DNA of 64,000 nt from Albidovulum aestuarii (lineage in GTDB: Bacteria; Pseudomonadota; Alphaproteobacteria; Rhodobacterales; Rhodobacteraceae): contig NZ_JASBQQ010000007.1 in assembly GCF_029961185.1 (NCBI RefSeq), positions 127,501-191,500 of the forward strand. The letters run 5' to 3'. The position numbers were made by a program, and so were the translations under genes. Of the stretch, positions 56,469-64,000 are shown piece by piece. The stretch's first letter is position 1. Every line of letters starts with the position of its first letter. The notes below the pieces were generated by a model. The model was not told where the DNA came from. It was given only the letters and a program-made list of their open reading frames with translations, and made no database searches.

Positions 56469-57713
56469 ATGCGCCTAAAGGACCTCGAGATATTCACCGT
56501 CGCGCCCCCTTCCCCCGGCTGGGGCGGGCGCTACTGGATTTTCACCAAGCTGACCACGGACAACGGTATCACCGGCTACGGCGAATGTTACGCCTCTTCG
56601 GTGGGGCCGAAGGCGATGGAGGCGGTGATTGAGGATGTCTTCAACCGCCACATGGCTGGCGAGAACCCCGAAAACATCGAACTGATGTTCCGCCGCGCCT
56701 ATTCATCGGGTTTCACGCAGCGGCCCGACCTCACGGTCATGGGCGCCTGGTCGGGGCTTGAGATCGCCTGCTGGGACATCATCGGCAAGGCGCTGAACCG
56801 CCCGGTTCACGCCCTTCTAGGAGGCAGGATCAATGAACGGCTGCGCAGCTACACCTACCTTTACCCTGAGGCCGGGAAAGAGACGGCGGAGTTCTGGGTC
56901 AACCCGGACATGGCTGCCGAGGCTGCTGCGCGCTTCGCCGATATGGGCTTCACGGCGGTTAAGTTCGACCCTGCCGGCCCCTACACAATCCGTGGCGGAC
57001 ATGACCCAAGCCAAAGCGACATCACCCGCTCCGCAGCCTTCTGCAAGGCGATCCGCGAGGCGGTCGGCGACCGCGCCGACCTTCTCTTCGGCACCCATGG
57101 CCAGTTCAACATCGCAGGCGCCGTACGCCTGGCGCAGGCGATCGAACCATACGGGCCCCTCTGGTACGAAGAACCGATCCCTCCCGACAACCTTCTCGAT
57201 TTCGCTGAGGTGCAAAAGGCCGTGCGCATCCCCGTCGCCACGGGCGAACGCTTCACCACTAAGGCGGAATTCGCCACCGTCCTCAGAACCGGCGGCGCAC
57301 GCATCCTGCAACCGGCGCTTGGCCGGGCGGGCGGCATCCTCGAATGCAAGAAGATCGCCGCGATTGCCGAGGTCTTCACCGCCCAGATGGCCCCGCATCT
57401 CTATGCGGGCCCCGTCGAATGGGCCGCGAACATCCAGCTTGCCGCTTCGATCCCCAACCTCCTGATGGTCGAGACGATCGAAACCGGCGGGGCCTTCCAC
57501 CTGAAACTGATCAGGAATTCGATCAAGTGGGAAGAGGGTTACGTCATCGTCCCGGACGCGCCCGGTCTCGGCATCGAGTTCGACGAAGACCTCGCCCGCG
57601 CCCATCCCTTCACCGGAACGGGGCTGCACCTGCAGATGCAGGAAGCGCCCTGCGATTATTCACGCCCGAACTGGTTCGAAGGCGGTGCGCCTGCAACGAA
57701 AAAGCCCGGCTGA
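56469..57713 (+). CDS. mandelate racemase/muconate lactonizing enzyme family dehydratase
   Basis: A 414-residue enolase-superfamily protein, probably an acid-sugar dehydratase. Active-site candidates are Lys in 'MGFTAVKFDPAGP', the acidic ligands in 'PLWYEEPIPP' and 'VATGERFTT', and a C-terminal His in 'QMAPHLYAGP'; 'GTHGQFN' replaces the usual Asp ligand position. This combination fits the galactonate/gluconate-type dehydratases better than racemases. It lies after the alcohol dehydrogenase, so both may serve sugar-acid breakdown. Confidence 0.82.
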   Translation: MRLKDLEIFTVAPPSPGWGGRYWIFTKLTTDNGITGYGECYASSVGPKAMEAVIEDVFNRHMAGENPENIELMFRRAYSSGFTQRPDLTVMGAWSGLEIACWDIIGKALNRPVHALLGGRINERLRSYTYLYPEAGKETAEFWVNPDMAAEAAARFADMGFTAVKFDPAGPYTIRGGHDPSQSDITRSAAFCKAIREAVGDRADLLFGTHGQFNIAGAVRLAQAIEPYGPLWYEEPIPPDNLLDFAEVQKAVRIPVATGERFTTKAEFATVLRTGGARILQPALGRAGGILECKKIAAIAEVFTAQMAPHLYAGPVEWAANIQLAASIPNLLMVETIETGGAFHLKLIRNSIKWEEGYVIVPDAPGLGIEFDEDLARAHPFTGTGLHLQMQEAPCDYSRPNWFEGGAPATKKPG

Positions 57714-57726
57714 TATCAGCCGGGCT
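57703..57726. terminator. palindromic terminator shared by convergent genes
   Basis: A perfect 24-base palindrome overlaps the stop of the dehydratase gene and lies 25 bases after the peptide gene stop. With 'aaaa' and 'tctcaaa' at its sides it could end transcription in both directions. Confidence 0.65.
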
Positions 57727-57750
57727 CTCAAATCCTGGTTTTCCGTCGCT

Positions 57751-57891
57751 TTACTTCGGATACCGCGCGAAACGCACTGGTACCGGGTCGTGACGGATTG
57801 CCGCGTCTTCTGCCACAATCGGTTCTGCCACGGGCGGAACCGGCGGGACATAGTAAGAAACTGGCGGAACTTGATACTGAAGCTCGCTCAT
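57751..57891 (-). CDS. 46-residue proline-rich hypothetical protein
   Basis: ATG 57891 follows a strong 'aaggaga' ribosome site. The product begins 'MSELQYQVPPVSYYVPPVPP' and ends 'DPVPVRFARYPK'; residues 8-22 are a VPPV-type proline repeat and there is no cysteine or membrane segment. Strong ribosome site and downstream terminator argue that it is real. It lies after the Ser/Thr kinase gene with a 12-pair hairpin between. No known family is recognised; a kinase substrate or ligand is a speculative idea. Confidence 0.6.
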   Translation of the reverse strand: MSELQYQVPPVSYYVPPVPPVAEPIVAEDAAIRHDPVPVRFARYPK

Positions 57892-57939
57892 GCAGGCTGT
57901 CTCCTTTGCGAACCTGGGGCCGCATTCCCTTACAAAGTT

Positions 57940-57967
57940 CGACCCGGCGGATGGATCCGCCGGGTCG
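57940..57967 (-). terminator. hairpin between the kinase and peptide genes
   Basis: Perfect 12-pair stem (57940-57951 with 57956-57967) and four-base loop. It lies 98 bases after the kinase stop and 49 bases before the peptide start. No T run follows, so it may be an attenuator or a processing site rather than a full stop. Confidence 0.5.
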
Positions 57968-58064
57968 GGGAATAACGTTACTGGAAGACTTAGAGACTGC
58001 GACAGCCGTCTACAAGGGGGGGTGTCAGGCACATGACATCCGGGCGATTGTTTGCCGACATATC

Positions 58065-59174
58065 CTATGCGAACGACGCCAGCGCCAATGCACATGCAAG
58101 TGCCGCGACGAAAACGGCGGCCACCCGCAATCCATTGGTACGCAAGAATCCACGGTTCGAAGCCGTTTCATCGGCGTCAAAATTGTCGTGTTCGACATCC
58201 GTCGTCTCCGAGCGTTCGGCCGAAGATGTCGGCGCCGACGACGCGTCCAGCAACTCCAACCACTCGGTCGCCGATTGAATGCGCTTGTCCGGAAAGACGT
58301 TGAGCGCTGCATCAATGGATTTCAGTACGACCTCGGGATACTCGCCGAACCGGCCAGTCAAGGGGGTGTAAGGGTCGCCCTGATCGAGCGCCAATGCCGA
58401 AAGGCGCATCTGGCTGTCCACGGGCGGTTCGCCCGAGATCAGGTGATAGAATGTTGCTGCAAGTGAATACAGATCGCTCGAAGGCGTTTGCGCACAACCG
58501 GCGACGTAGAGTTCGTGCGGGGAATATCCGGATTTCACGACCCTCAACGTGGACAAAACCCTGGTTTTTCTGACGGCCAGATCCCGCGCAGAGCCGAAGT
58601 CGATGAAAACCGGTTCGTTCTCAGTGTCGATCAGGATGTTGTCAGGCGAAATATCCCGGTGAAGAATGCCGCGATCATGGATGTACTGAACGGCAACCAG
58701 TGACTTGCGCAGCCAGCTTTCGAAGACCTCGGGGGCGATAGGCATTCCGTCTTCGATGATTTCCATCATGTCGGAACCGTCGATATAATCGACCGCCATG
58801 TACGCTGTGTTGTTGTCGCTGAAGACCTGATGAACGGCCGCGATATTGCGATGCGAAAGCTTCGCCTGGTTGCGCGCTTCCTGCTGGAACAGCTTCACGA
58901 CTCCGGCAAAGGACGCGGTATGAGCCCGGGAGCGTGTTTGCACCTTGTTCCCGGTACGACGACACATCGCGCTTGGGAAGCACTCCTTGATGACCACATT
59001 CCGGTCAAGGCTGTCCTTGGCCAGATAGGTAATCCCGAAACCGCCATTGTTCAGATATTCGGTTATCGAATATTGTCCACTGAGCAGAATAGTGCCGGGA
59101 CTCAGCTCATCAGTGTACCGAGCATTCTCTTCGCCGAACTCGCGTTCGAAGCTTTCACTTGCAACCATTAACAT
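58065..59174 (-). CDS. membrane-anchored Ser/Thr protein kinase
   Basis: A 369-residue Hanks-type kinase. The glycine loop is 'NNGGFGITYLA' (42-52), ATP Lys63 is in 'VVIKECFP', Glu99 is on helix C, the catalytic loop is 'HRDISPDN' (172-179) and 'DFGSAR' (192-197) binds metal; all are intact. A C-terminal transmembrane segment (about 350-367) anchors it with the kinase inside and almost no external domain. No phosphatase or FHA gene is adjacent. ATG 59174 follows 'gagg'; the upstream region is AT-rich. Confidence 0.86.
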   Translation of the reverse strand: MLMVASESFEREFGEENARYTDELSPGTILLSGQYSITEYLNNGGFGITYLAKDSLDRNVVIKECFPSAMCRRTGNKVQTRSRAHTASFAGVVKLFQQEARNQAKLSHRNIAAVHQVFSDNNTAYMAVDYIDGSDMMEIIEDGMPIAPEVFESWLRKSLVAVQYIHDRGILHRDISPDNILIDTENEPVFIDFGSARDLAVRKTRVLSTLRVVKSGYSPHELYVAGCAQTPSSDLYSLAATFYHLISGEPPVDSQMRLSALALDQGDPYTPLTGRFGEYPEVVLKSIDAALNVFPDKRIQSATEWLELLDASSAPTSSAERSETTDVEHDNFDADETASNRGFLRTNGLRVAAVFVAALACALALASFA

Positions 59175-59572
59175 TACGACCTCACTACCACGAAACACAC
59201 TTATCTGATTTTGAGAGTATGTGCGAAAAACGCTCTTTGTTTGTAGGAAATACAGCAAAATCGTGGAAAGTATTACGGATATAGCGGCACTGTCTCTGCT
59301 ACGCGCTCCGATATGCAGCGCGACGATTCCTGTCCGATTGCTCAGATGCTCCGATGGCCGGATCTCAGGACGGCGGTCCCGGTTCGCGGCGTAGCATTGC
59401 CCCGAAAAGGATACCGAATGTCCGGCTGCGCTTGCGGCCCCGGCACTCCGTGTTTTGTAGGGGCGGTGCAGGGGGCCGGGCTCACAGATTGGCGCTGCAG
59501 CGCTACAAGGACCCCAAACGCCGTTTGTCTATCCAATCGCCCCCGATCCGGTTCCGCAGGCAGGGTGCAGTG
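59175..59572. other. 398-base gap without a supported gene
   Basis: Contains the AT-rich kinase promoter (about 59175-59290) and the sequence downstream of the Rieske gene. A 12-base palindrome 'gcgctgcagcgc' is at 59492-59503. Open frames here lack family-like sequence. Confidence 0.5.
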
Positions 59573-60661
59573 TCACGCATCGACCGCCTCGCGCATCCAT
59601 TGCTGCAGGGTCTGGATCGAGTGCTCGGAATTCAACCCGCAATCGGGATCAAGTACCAGCGGGCCCGGCCGGTAGCCTCGACTTTTCAACCCTTTTGCCA
59701 CGCTTTCCACCAACCGGATGTCCTCCTCAACCGTCGTCGCGCGGTCCTGGATCGCCAGTCGGCGGATCACCTCGCTGTCCTCGCCTCCGGGCGTGTACCA
59801 GCCGCGCCAGACGGTGCAGTGATCCACGTTATGCGCCCGCCAGTGGTATGTGTTCAGCACGTTGCCCGGATAGACCTGGAACGAGAACATCGGCCAGAGG
59901 AAGAACGACCTGTATTCACCGCCGTGCGGCACCGAGGTGTCGATCGGATATGTCATCTTGGACAGGTCCTGACATTCGGTCGTGTGCCGCAGGACGTAGC
60001 CCCTGTTCATCGGCTGGATGTCGTAGGTTTCTGGCCGGATCACACCGGTCGCGAAAGTCGGGTGGTTGATCGAGCAGTGGTAGCATTCGGAATAGTTCTC
60101 GACCGAGACCTTCCAATTGCACTTCTCGGGAATTTCGACCCATTCTAGGGGTTCGAGTTCGGCGATATGCGGGACATATTCGCCAAGCTCTTCGCGCACG
60201 CCCGGATACCAGTCGTCCATCGGCGCCGCGTTTTCGTCGAGGTTGACGAAGATGTAGCCGTGGAAGCCTTCCGTGCGGACCGAGGTCAGGCAGATCTTCT
60301 TGCGGTCGAAGCCCGGCACCGAATTGACGTTCGGTCCGGCGCGCAACTCGCCCGACAACTCGTAGGTCCAGGCGTGGTAGGGGCAGACGACGACACGGGT
60401 TGTGCCGGAGCCCTCGACCATCTGGTGGGCGCGGTGCTGGCAGACGTTGTAAAAGGTCCGGAGCTCACCGTTGCGGCCGCGGATGCAGAAGAGGCTTTCG
60501 CCCGCAATCTCGAAGGTGAAGTAGTCGCCGGGATTGCGGACCTGGGCCTCATGCCCGGCGAACTGCCATGTGCGGGCGAGAAGGCCGCGCATCTCGTTCT
60601 CGAATATCGCGGGGTCGGTGTAGTAGCGGGCGTCGAGCGAATGGACGAGCGGGGCGTTCAT
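59573..60661 (-). CDS. Rieske aromatic-ring-hydroxylating/demethylating oxygenase, alpha subunit
   Basis: A 362-residue oxygenase. The Rieske cluster ligands are Cys74-x-His76 and Cys93-x2-His96 ('CQHRAH', 'CPYHAW'); mononuclear iron is bound by His195 and His200 in 'SECYHCSINHP' with a later carboxylate. The short form resembles the glycine betaine, stachydrine and carnitine oxygenases, which demethylate quaternary amines, more than dioxygenases of aromatics. A reductase partner is not in the window. ATG 60661 overlaps the RpiR stop by four bases. Confidence 0.84.
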   Translation of the reverse strand: MNAPLVHSLDARYYTDPAIFENEMRGLLARTWQFAGHEAQVRNPGDYFTFEIAGESLFCIRGRNGELRTFYNVCQHRAHQMVEGSGTTRVVVCPYHAWTYELSGELRAGPNVNSVPGFDRKKICLTSVRTEGFHGYIFVNLDENAAPMDDWYPGVREELGEYVPHIAELEPLEWVEIPEKCNWKVSVENYSECYHCSINHPTFATGVIRPETYDIQPMNRGYVLRHTTECQDLSKMTYPIDTSVPHGGEYRSFFLWPMFSFQVYPGNVLNTYHWRAHNVDHCTVWRGWYTPGGEDSEVIRRLAIQDRATTVEEDIRLVESVAKGLKSRGYRPGPLVLDPDCGLNSEHSIQTLQQWMREAVDA

Positions 60662-61545
60662 TCGGGATCCTCCAGATAGAGACCGAGCTGGTGTCGGCGT
60701 TTGTGGAACTTCTCGACCCGCTCGACGATCTCCGGGCTTGCCACCGCGATGACAAAACTCAGGAGTGTCTCCAGTAGTGCGATGATCGAAACCGACGAGG
60801 GGAAGAATTGCGGCGTATCGACCGAGACAGTGAAGCGATGCTGTGCGGCCATCACGATCGGGCTGGCGGGGCTGTCGGAAATGGCAATCACGGTCATGCC
60901 CTGTTCGCGGGCGATTCTGACCGTCTCAACGACTTCGCGACGATAGGGGCGACAGGTCATCGCGATCAGCACGTCGCGCCCGTCAGCCCAGGCGATGTCG
61001 TCTGCGGGATTTGAGCCCGCCTGCGGGATTGCGTGGAACTCCACCATGCCGGTGGAGGCGAGGTAGGTGAAGTTCCGGGCATTGGCGTTCATGACGCCGA
61101 CGCCGACCGTGTAGACCCGGCGTGAGGACCAGATCGCTTCGGCCGCCGCCTTCAGCGCCACTTCGTCGATGCCAGCGAACGTATCCTCTATGTTCCGGAT
61201 CGCAGAGCCGACCATTTCGGCATAAAGCGCGCCGAGCGCGCCTTTCCTGGAGACATCTTGCAGCCAGCGGGCGCGGTCGGGATAACCCGCCGATCCGCTG
61301 CGGATCGCCTCGCGGAAGGCGGCGCGGAAATCCTCGTACCCCTCAAAGCCAACCTGGCGCGCCATGCGCACCAAGGTGTTGGGCTTCACATTGGCAGATT
61401 CGGCGATCTCGCGCACGGTCGAGACACCGACGCAATGCGGGTTCTCAAGGACGTAACGCGCAGCCTTTTGCGCCTCGGGGGTCAGCGTCTCGAACTCCTC
61501 GGAGAGACGGTCTAGGACGACTGATGATACGTTTGTGCCATTCAT
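60658..61545 (-). CDS. RpiR-family transcriptional regulator
   Basis: A 295-residue regulator with an N-terminal helix-turn-helix ('STVREIAESANVKPNTLVRMARQVGFEGYEDFR') and a C-terminal SIS domain ('VYTVGVGVMNANARNFTYLA', 'IAMTCRPYRREVVETVRIA') that usually binds a phosphosugar or similar ligand. Start ATG 61545 is chosen because the longer frame runs into the divergent gene. It probably controls both the Rieske oxygenase and the divergent dehydrogenase. Confidence 0.84.
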   Translation of the reverse strand: MNGTNVSSVVLDRLSEEFETLTPEAQKAARYVLENPHCVGVSTVREIAESANVKPNTLVRMARQVGFEGYEDFRAAFREAIRSGSAGYPDRARWLQDVSRKGALGALYAEMVGSAIRNIEDTFAGIDEVALKAAAEAIWSSRRVYTVGVGVMNANARNFTYLASTGMVEFHAIPQAGSNPADDIAWADGRDVLIAMTCRPYRREVVETVRIAREQGMTVIAISDSPASPIVMAAQHRFTVSVDTPQFFPSSVSIIALLETLLSFVIAVASPEIVERVEKFHKRRHQLGLYLEDPE

Positions 61546-61607
61546 GATTGACGATGGTATATCTGTCCCATTAGCCTGTCGAGTGAAAACACGACTCATC
61601 TCGGGAA

Positions 61608-61617
61608 ATTCTAGAAT
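61608..61617. promoter_or_regulatory. palindrome at the start of the dehydrogenase gene
   Basis: A 10-base perfect palindrome 'attctagaat' in the RpiR/dehydrogenase divergent region, overlapping the ATG at 61616. It could be part of an RpiR site but is short. Confidence 0.3.
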
Positions 61618-64000
61618 GTCGGAACGCGCACTTCCCTCCACCGCCCGTGTCGTGATTATCGGTGGCGGGATCATGGGCTGTGGCCTTGCCTACCACCTCG
61701 CACATGAGGGCTGGACGGATGTTGTCCTTCTGGAAAAGGCGGAGCTGACGTCGGGCTCCACCTGGCATGCGGCGGGGCAGATCACGCATTCGACGTCGAG
61801 CTTCGCCTTAGGCAAATGCGTGGGCTACAACATCGACCTCTATTCCAAGGTACTGGAGGCCGAGACTGGACAGTCGGTGACATGGCATGGCTGCGGCTCA
61901 CTGCGCCTTGCCTATACCGATGATGAGCTCGACTGGCTGCACCAGACGATTTCGGTCGGCAAGGGGCTCGGCTTCCCGATGGAGATCGTCGGGCCCGAGC
62001 GCATCCGCGAGCTGCATCCGTTTTACAATCTAGATGGGGTGAAGGCGGCATTGCACACACCCGACGACGGCCATGTCGACCCGGCGGGCGCGGCCTTTGC
62101 GCTCGCCAAGGGGGCGCGGCAACTCGGCGTGAAGGTGATCCGCCGCTGCCGCGCGACAAATGTAACCCAACAGCCGAACGGTGAATGGCTGGTCGAGACC
62201 GAGCAGGGCAACATCGCCTGCGAGCATGTCGTGAACGCCGGCGGCACCTATGCGCGTCAGGTCGCGCTTTGGTCGGGTTACGATTTGCCGACCACCTCGA
62301 TGACACATCACTATCTGATCACTGACACGGTCCCTGAGTTTCAGGCGCTCGACAAGGAACTGCCGGTGGTCCGCGATGACCGGCTGGTGTCGGGTTACAT
62401 AAGGATGGAGCAGAAGAAGGGCCTGATCGGCATCTACGAAAAGGCCAATCCCAACACCGTCTGGGAGAATCACTGCCCCTGGGAAGCGGAGAACGAGCTC
62501 TTTGAGCCGGACTACGACCGGATCATGCCGTGGCTTGAAAACGCGATGGACCGGATGCCGATCCTTGCCGATCTTGGCATCACCCGCGAAGTACACGGTG
62601 CGATTTCGCATCCGCCCGACGGTAATCCCCTGATCGGCCCGGCGCCGGGGCTGAAGAACTACTGGTGCTGCTGTGGCACCCAGATCGGTATCGGCTGGGG
62701 CCCCGGCCTGACGCGGGAACTCGCGCGATGGATGGTGCATGGCGCGGCCGACATCAACATGCGCGAGTTCGACCCACGCCGGTTCGGGCCCTACGCGGAC
62801 AAGTCGTTCCAGATCACCAAGGCGAAGGAGGATTACCTCCTGCGCCACGAGATCCCGTTCCCGTTCTTCAACCGTCTCGACGCGCGGCCGGTGAAGCCCT
62901 CCGCGCTCTATGATGACCTGAAAGCCGCGGGCGCGGTCTTCGAGGAAGTTTACGGCCACGAGCGCCCGCGCTGGTTCGCGCCGGAAGGCGTCGAGGCCAA
63001 GGACATCTACGGCTTCCGCCGCACGAAACTGCACGACATCGTCGGCGCCGAAGTCCGCGCGGTGCGGGAGAAGGCGGGCATCATGGACATCTCGGCCTTC
63101 TCAAAGGTCGAGATCTCGGGCCCGGACGCGGCTTCCTTCCTCGACCGGCTGGTGCCGAACAGGCTGCCCGCCGTGGGCCGGATCGGCCTCACGCATCTTC
63201 TGAACGATCAGGGTCGGATCGAGCTGGAAAACACCGTCGTCCGGCTGGCTGAAGACCGTCTTTACCTCGTCTGTGCGGCCTTCTTCGAACAGCGGCTGGT
63301 CGATTACCTGACCTTCGCGAAGGCCGGTGAGGACGTCACCATCACCAACCGCTCTACCGACTGGGGTGCCTTGGCGCTGAACGGCCCGAAGGCGCGCGAT
63401 ATCCTCGGGGCCTGCACCAGCTCGGACCTCAGCAATGCCGACTTCAAGTGGATGACGGGGCAGGAGATCGCGGTCGGCGGCCACAGGCTCTGGGCCTTCC
63501 GCATGTCCTATGCGGGCGAGCTTGGCTGGGAGTTCCACGGGCCTCGCGCGGCGATCCAAGGCGCCTTCCGGGCATTGAAGGCGGCGGGCAAGCGGCACGG
63601 GCTGGCCGACTACGGCTCCTTCGCGATGAACGCATTGCGGATGGAGAAGGCGTTCAAAGGCGCGGGCGAACTAACGAACGAGGTTACCCTGCCCGAAGCA
63701 GACGTGATGCGTTTTGTGCGGATGGACAAGGCGTTCCGTGGCAAGGCCGCGACTGAAGCAGCGGCGGCAAGTCCGTTACGCTGGGTCTGCGCCTATCTGG
63801 AGGTTGCGGGCGATGGCCGATCCGACGGCAATGGCGGCGAGGCGGTGCTCGCGGGCGGCAAACAGGTGGGTACCGTCAGTTCCATCGCCTTTGGTCACTC
63901 TGTCGGAAAGCTCCTCGCCTTTGCATATGTGAAGGCGGACCACGCCAAACCGGCTACTGAGCTTGAGGTCGTCATCATGGGCGAGCCGCGCCACGCCAAG
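61616..64000 (+). CDS. dimethylglycine/sarcosine dehydrogenase-like FAD protein with GcvT domain, 3' end outside window
   Basis: At least 795 codons, open to the window edge. Residues 12-390 form a DAO-type FAD domain with 'VVIIGGGIMGCGLAYHLA' and 'SGSTWHAAGQ', which in relatives holds covalent FAD. An FAO linker and a GcvT/aminomethyltransferase domain (from about residue 440) follow, ending in the barrel near the edge. It oxidatively demethylates N-methyl amines and passes the carbon to tetrahydrofolate. Divergent from RpiR and the Rieske oxygenase, suggesting sequential demethylation of a betaine-like compound. The C-terminus and stop are not visible. Confidence 0.85.
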   Translation, partial: MSERALPSTARVVIIGGGIMGCGLAYHLAHEGWTDVVLLEKAELTSGSTWHAAGQITHSTSSFALGKCVGYNIDLYSKVLEAETGQSVTWHGCGSLRLAYTDDELDWLHQTISVGKGLGFPMEIVGPERIRELHPFYNLDGVKAALHTPDDGHVDPAGAAFALAKGARQLGVKVIRRCRATNVTQQPNGEWLVETEQGNIACEHVVNAGGTYARQVALWSGYDLPTTSMTHHYLITDTVPEFQALDKELPVVRDDRLVSGYIRMEQKKGLIGIYEKANPNTVWENHCPWEAENELFEPDYDRIMPWLENAMDRMPILADLGITREVHGAISHPPDGNPLIGPAPGLKNYWCCCGTQIGIGWGPGLTRELARWMVHGAADINMREFDPRRFGPYADKSFQITKAKEDYLLRHEIPFPFFNRLDARPVKPSALYDDLKAAGAVFEEVYGHERPRWFAPEGVEAKDIYGFRRTKLHDIVGAEVRAVREKAGIMDISAFSKVEISGPDAASFLDRLVPNRLPAVGRIGLTHLLNDQGRIELENTVVRLAEDRLYLVCAAFFEQRLVDYLTFAKAGEDVTITNRSTDWGALALNGPKARDILGACTSSDLSNADFKWMTGQEIAVGGHRLWAFRMSYAGELGWEFHGPRAAIQGAFRALKAAGKRHGLADYGSFAMNALRMEKAFKGAGELTNEVTLPEADVMRFVRMDKAFRGKAATEAAAASPLRWVCAYLEVAGDGRSDGNGGEAVLAGGKQVGTVSSIAFGHSVGKLLAFAYVKADHAKPATELEVVIMGEPRHAK

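Overview
The window comes from an alphaproteobacterial chromosome, most likely the Rhodobacteraceae/Roseobacteraceae group. The signs are high GC, the 23S-5S-initiator tRNA order, a ChvG/ChvI-HprK-RapZ-EIIA-HPr block next to pckA, a methylsuccinyl-CoA dehydrogenase of the ethylmalonyl-CoA pathway, a TRAP transporter, and a Rieske oxygenase beside a GcvT-fused dehydrogenase. No phage, complete insertion sequence or CRISPR array is visible.

1-4.4 kb: 3' part of an rRNA operon (23S lacking its 5' end, then 5S), a DMT-family exporter gene lying between 5S and tRNA-fMet, then the initiator tRNA and a terminator. 4.5-9.3 kb (minus strand): a TRAP operon dctP-dctQ-dctM followed by an amidase and a 55-residue membrane protein. 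9.3-12.1 kb: an operator-like palindrome region and a secreted phytase-type esterase.

12.1-27.4 kb is a phosphorus-scavenging island. It holds phnC-D-E1-E2 with a hexapeptide acetyltransferase, the repressor gene phnF with a clear operator, phnG-H-I-J-K-L-N, a DUF1045 2H-phosphoesterase gene, phnM, and then a convergent, overlapping operon plcP-btaA-btaB. The C-P lyase genes release phosphate from phosphonates. PlcP should remove phospholipid head groups to leave diacylglycerol, and BtaA/BtaB should convert that to the phosphorus-free betaine lipid DGTS. Phosphorus acquisition and lipid remodelling are thus side by side.

27.6-35 kb: a minus-strand operon of a 50-residue peptide, OsmC, a flavin oxidoreductase, a second OsmC, a cysteine synthase-glutaredoxin fusion and a PLP decarboxylase. 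It is divergent from a winged-helix/TPR regulator, and I do not recognise it as a characterised system. 35-45 kb: chvI-chvG-hprK-rapZ-EIIA-HPr in a chain of overlapping genes with an acyltransferase after it, divergent from pckA; then a TauE-type permease and methylsuccinyl-CoA dehydrogenase.

45-57.7 kb: housekeeping and accessory metabolism (MFS transporters, META lipoprotein, recO, haloacid dehalogenase, alpha/beta hydrolases, threonine/serine dehydratase, pcaD, zinc alcohol dehydrogenase, enolase-superfamily dehydratase) with one REP/MITE-like palindrome. 57.7-59.2 kb: a 46-residue proline-rich peptide gene beside a membrane-anchored Ser/Thr kinase. 59.5-64 kb: a Rieske oxygenase with its RpiR regulator, divergent from a dimethylglycine-dehydrogenase-like gene that runs off the window end.

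Starts were chosen from Shine-Dalgarno spacing and gene overlaps; many neighbours share ATGA or GTGA stop/start junctions, indicating translational coupling. Functions are assigned from motifs and family recall, without database searches.
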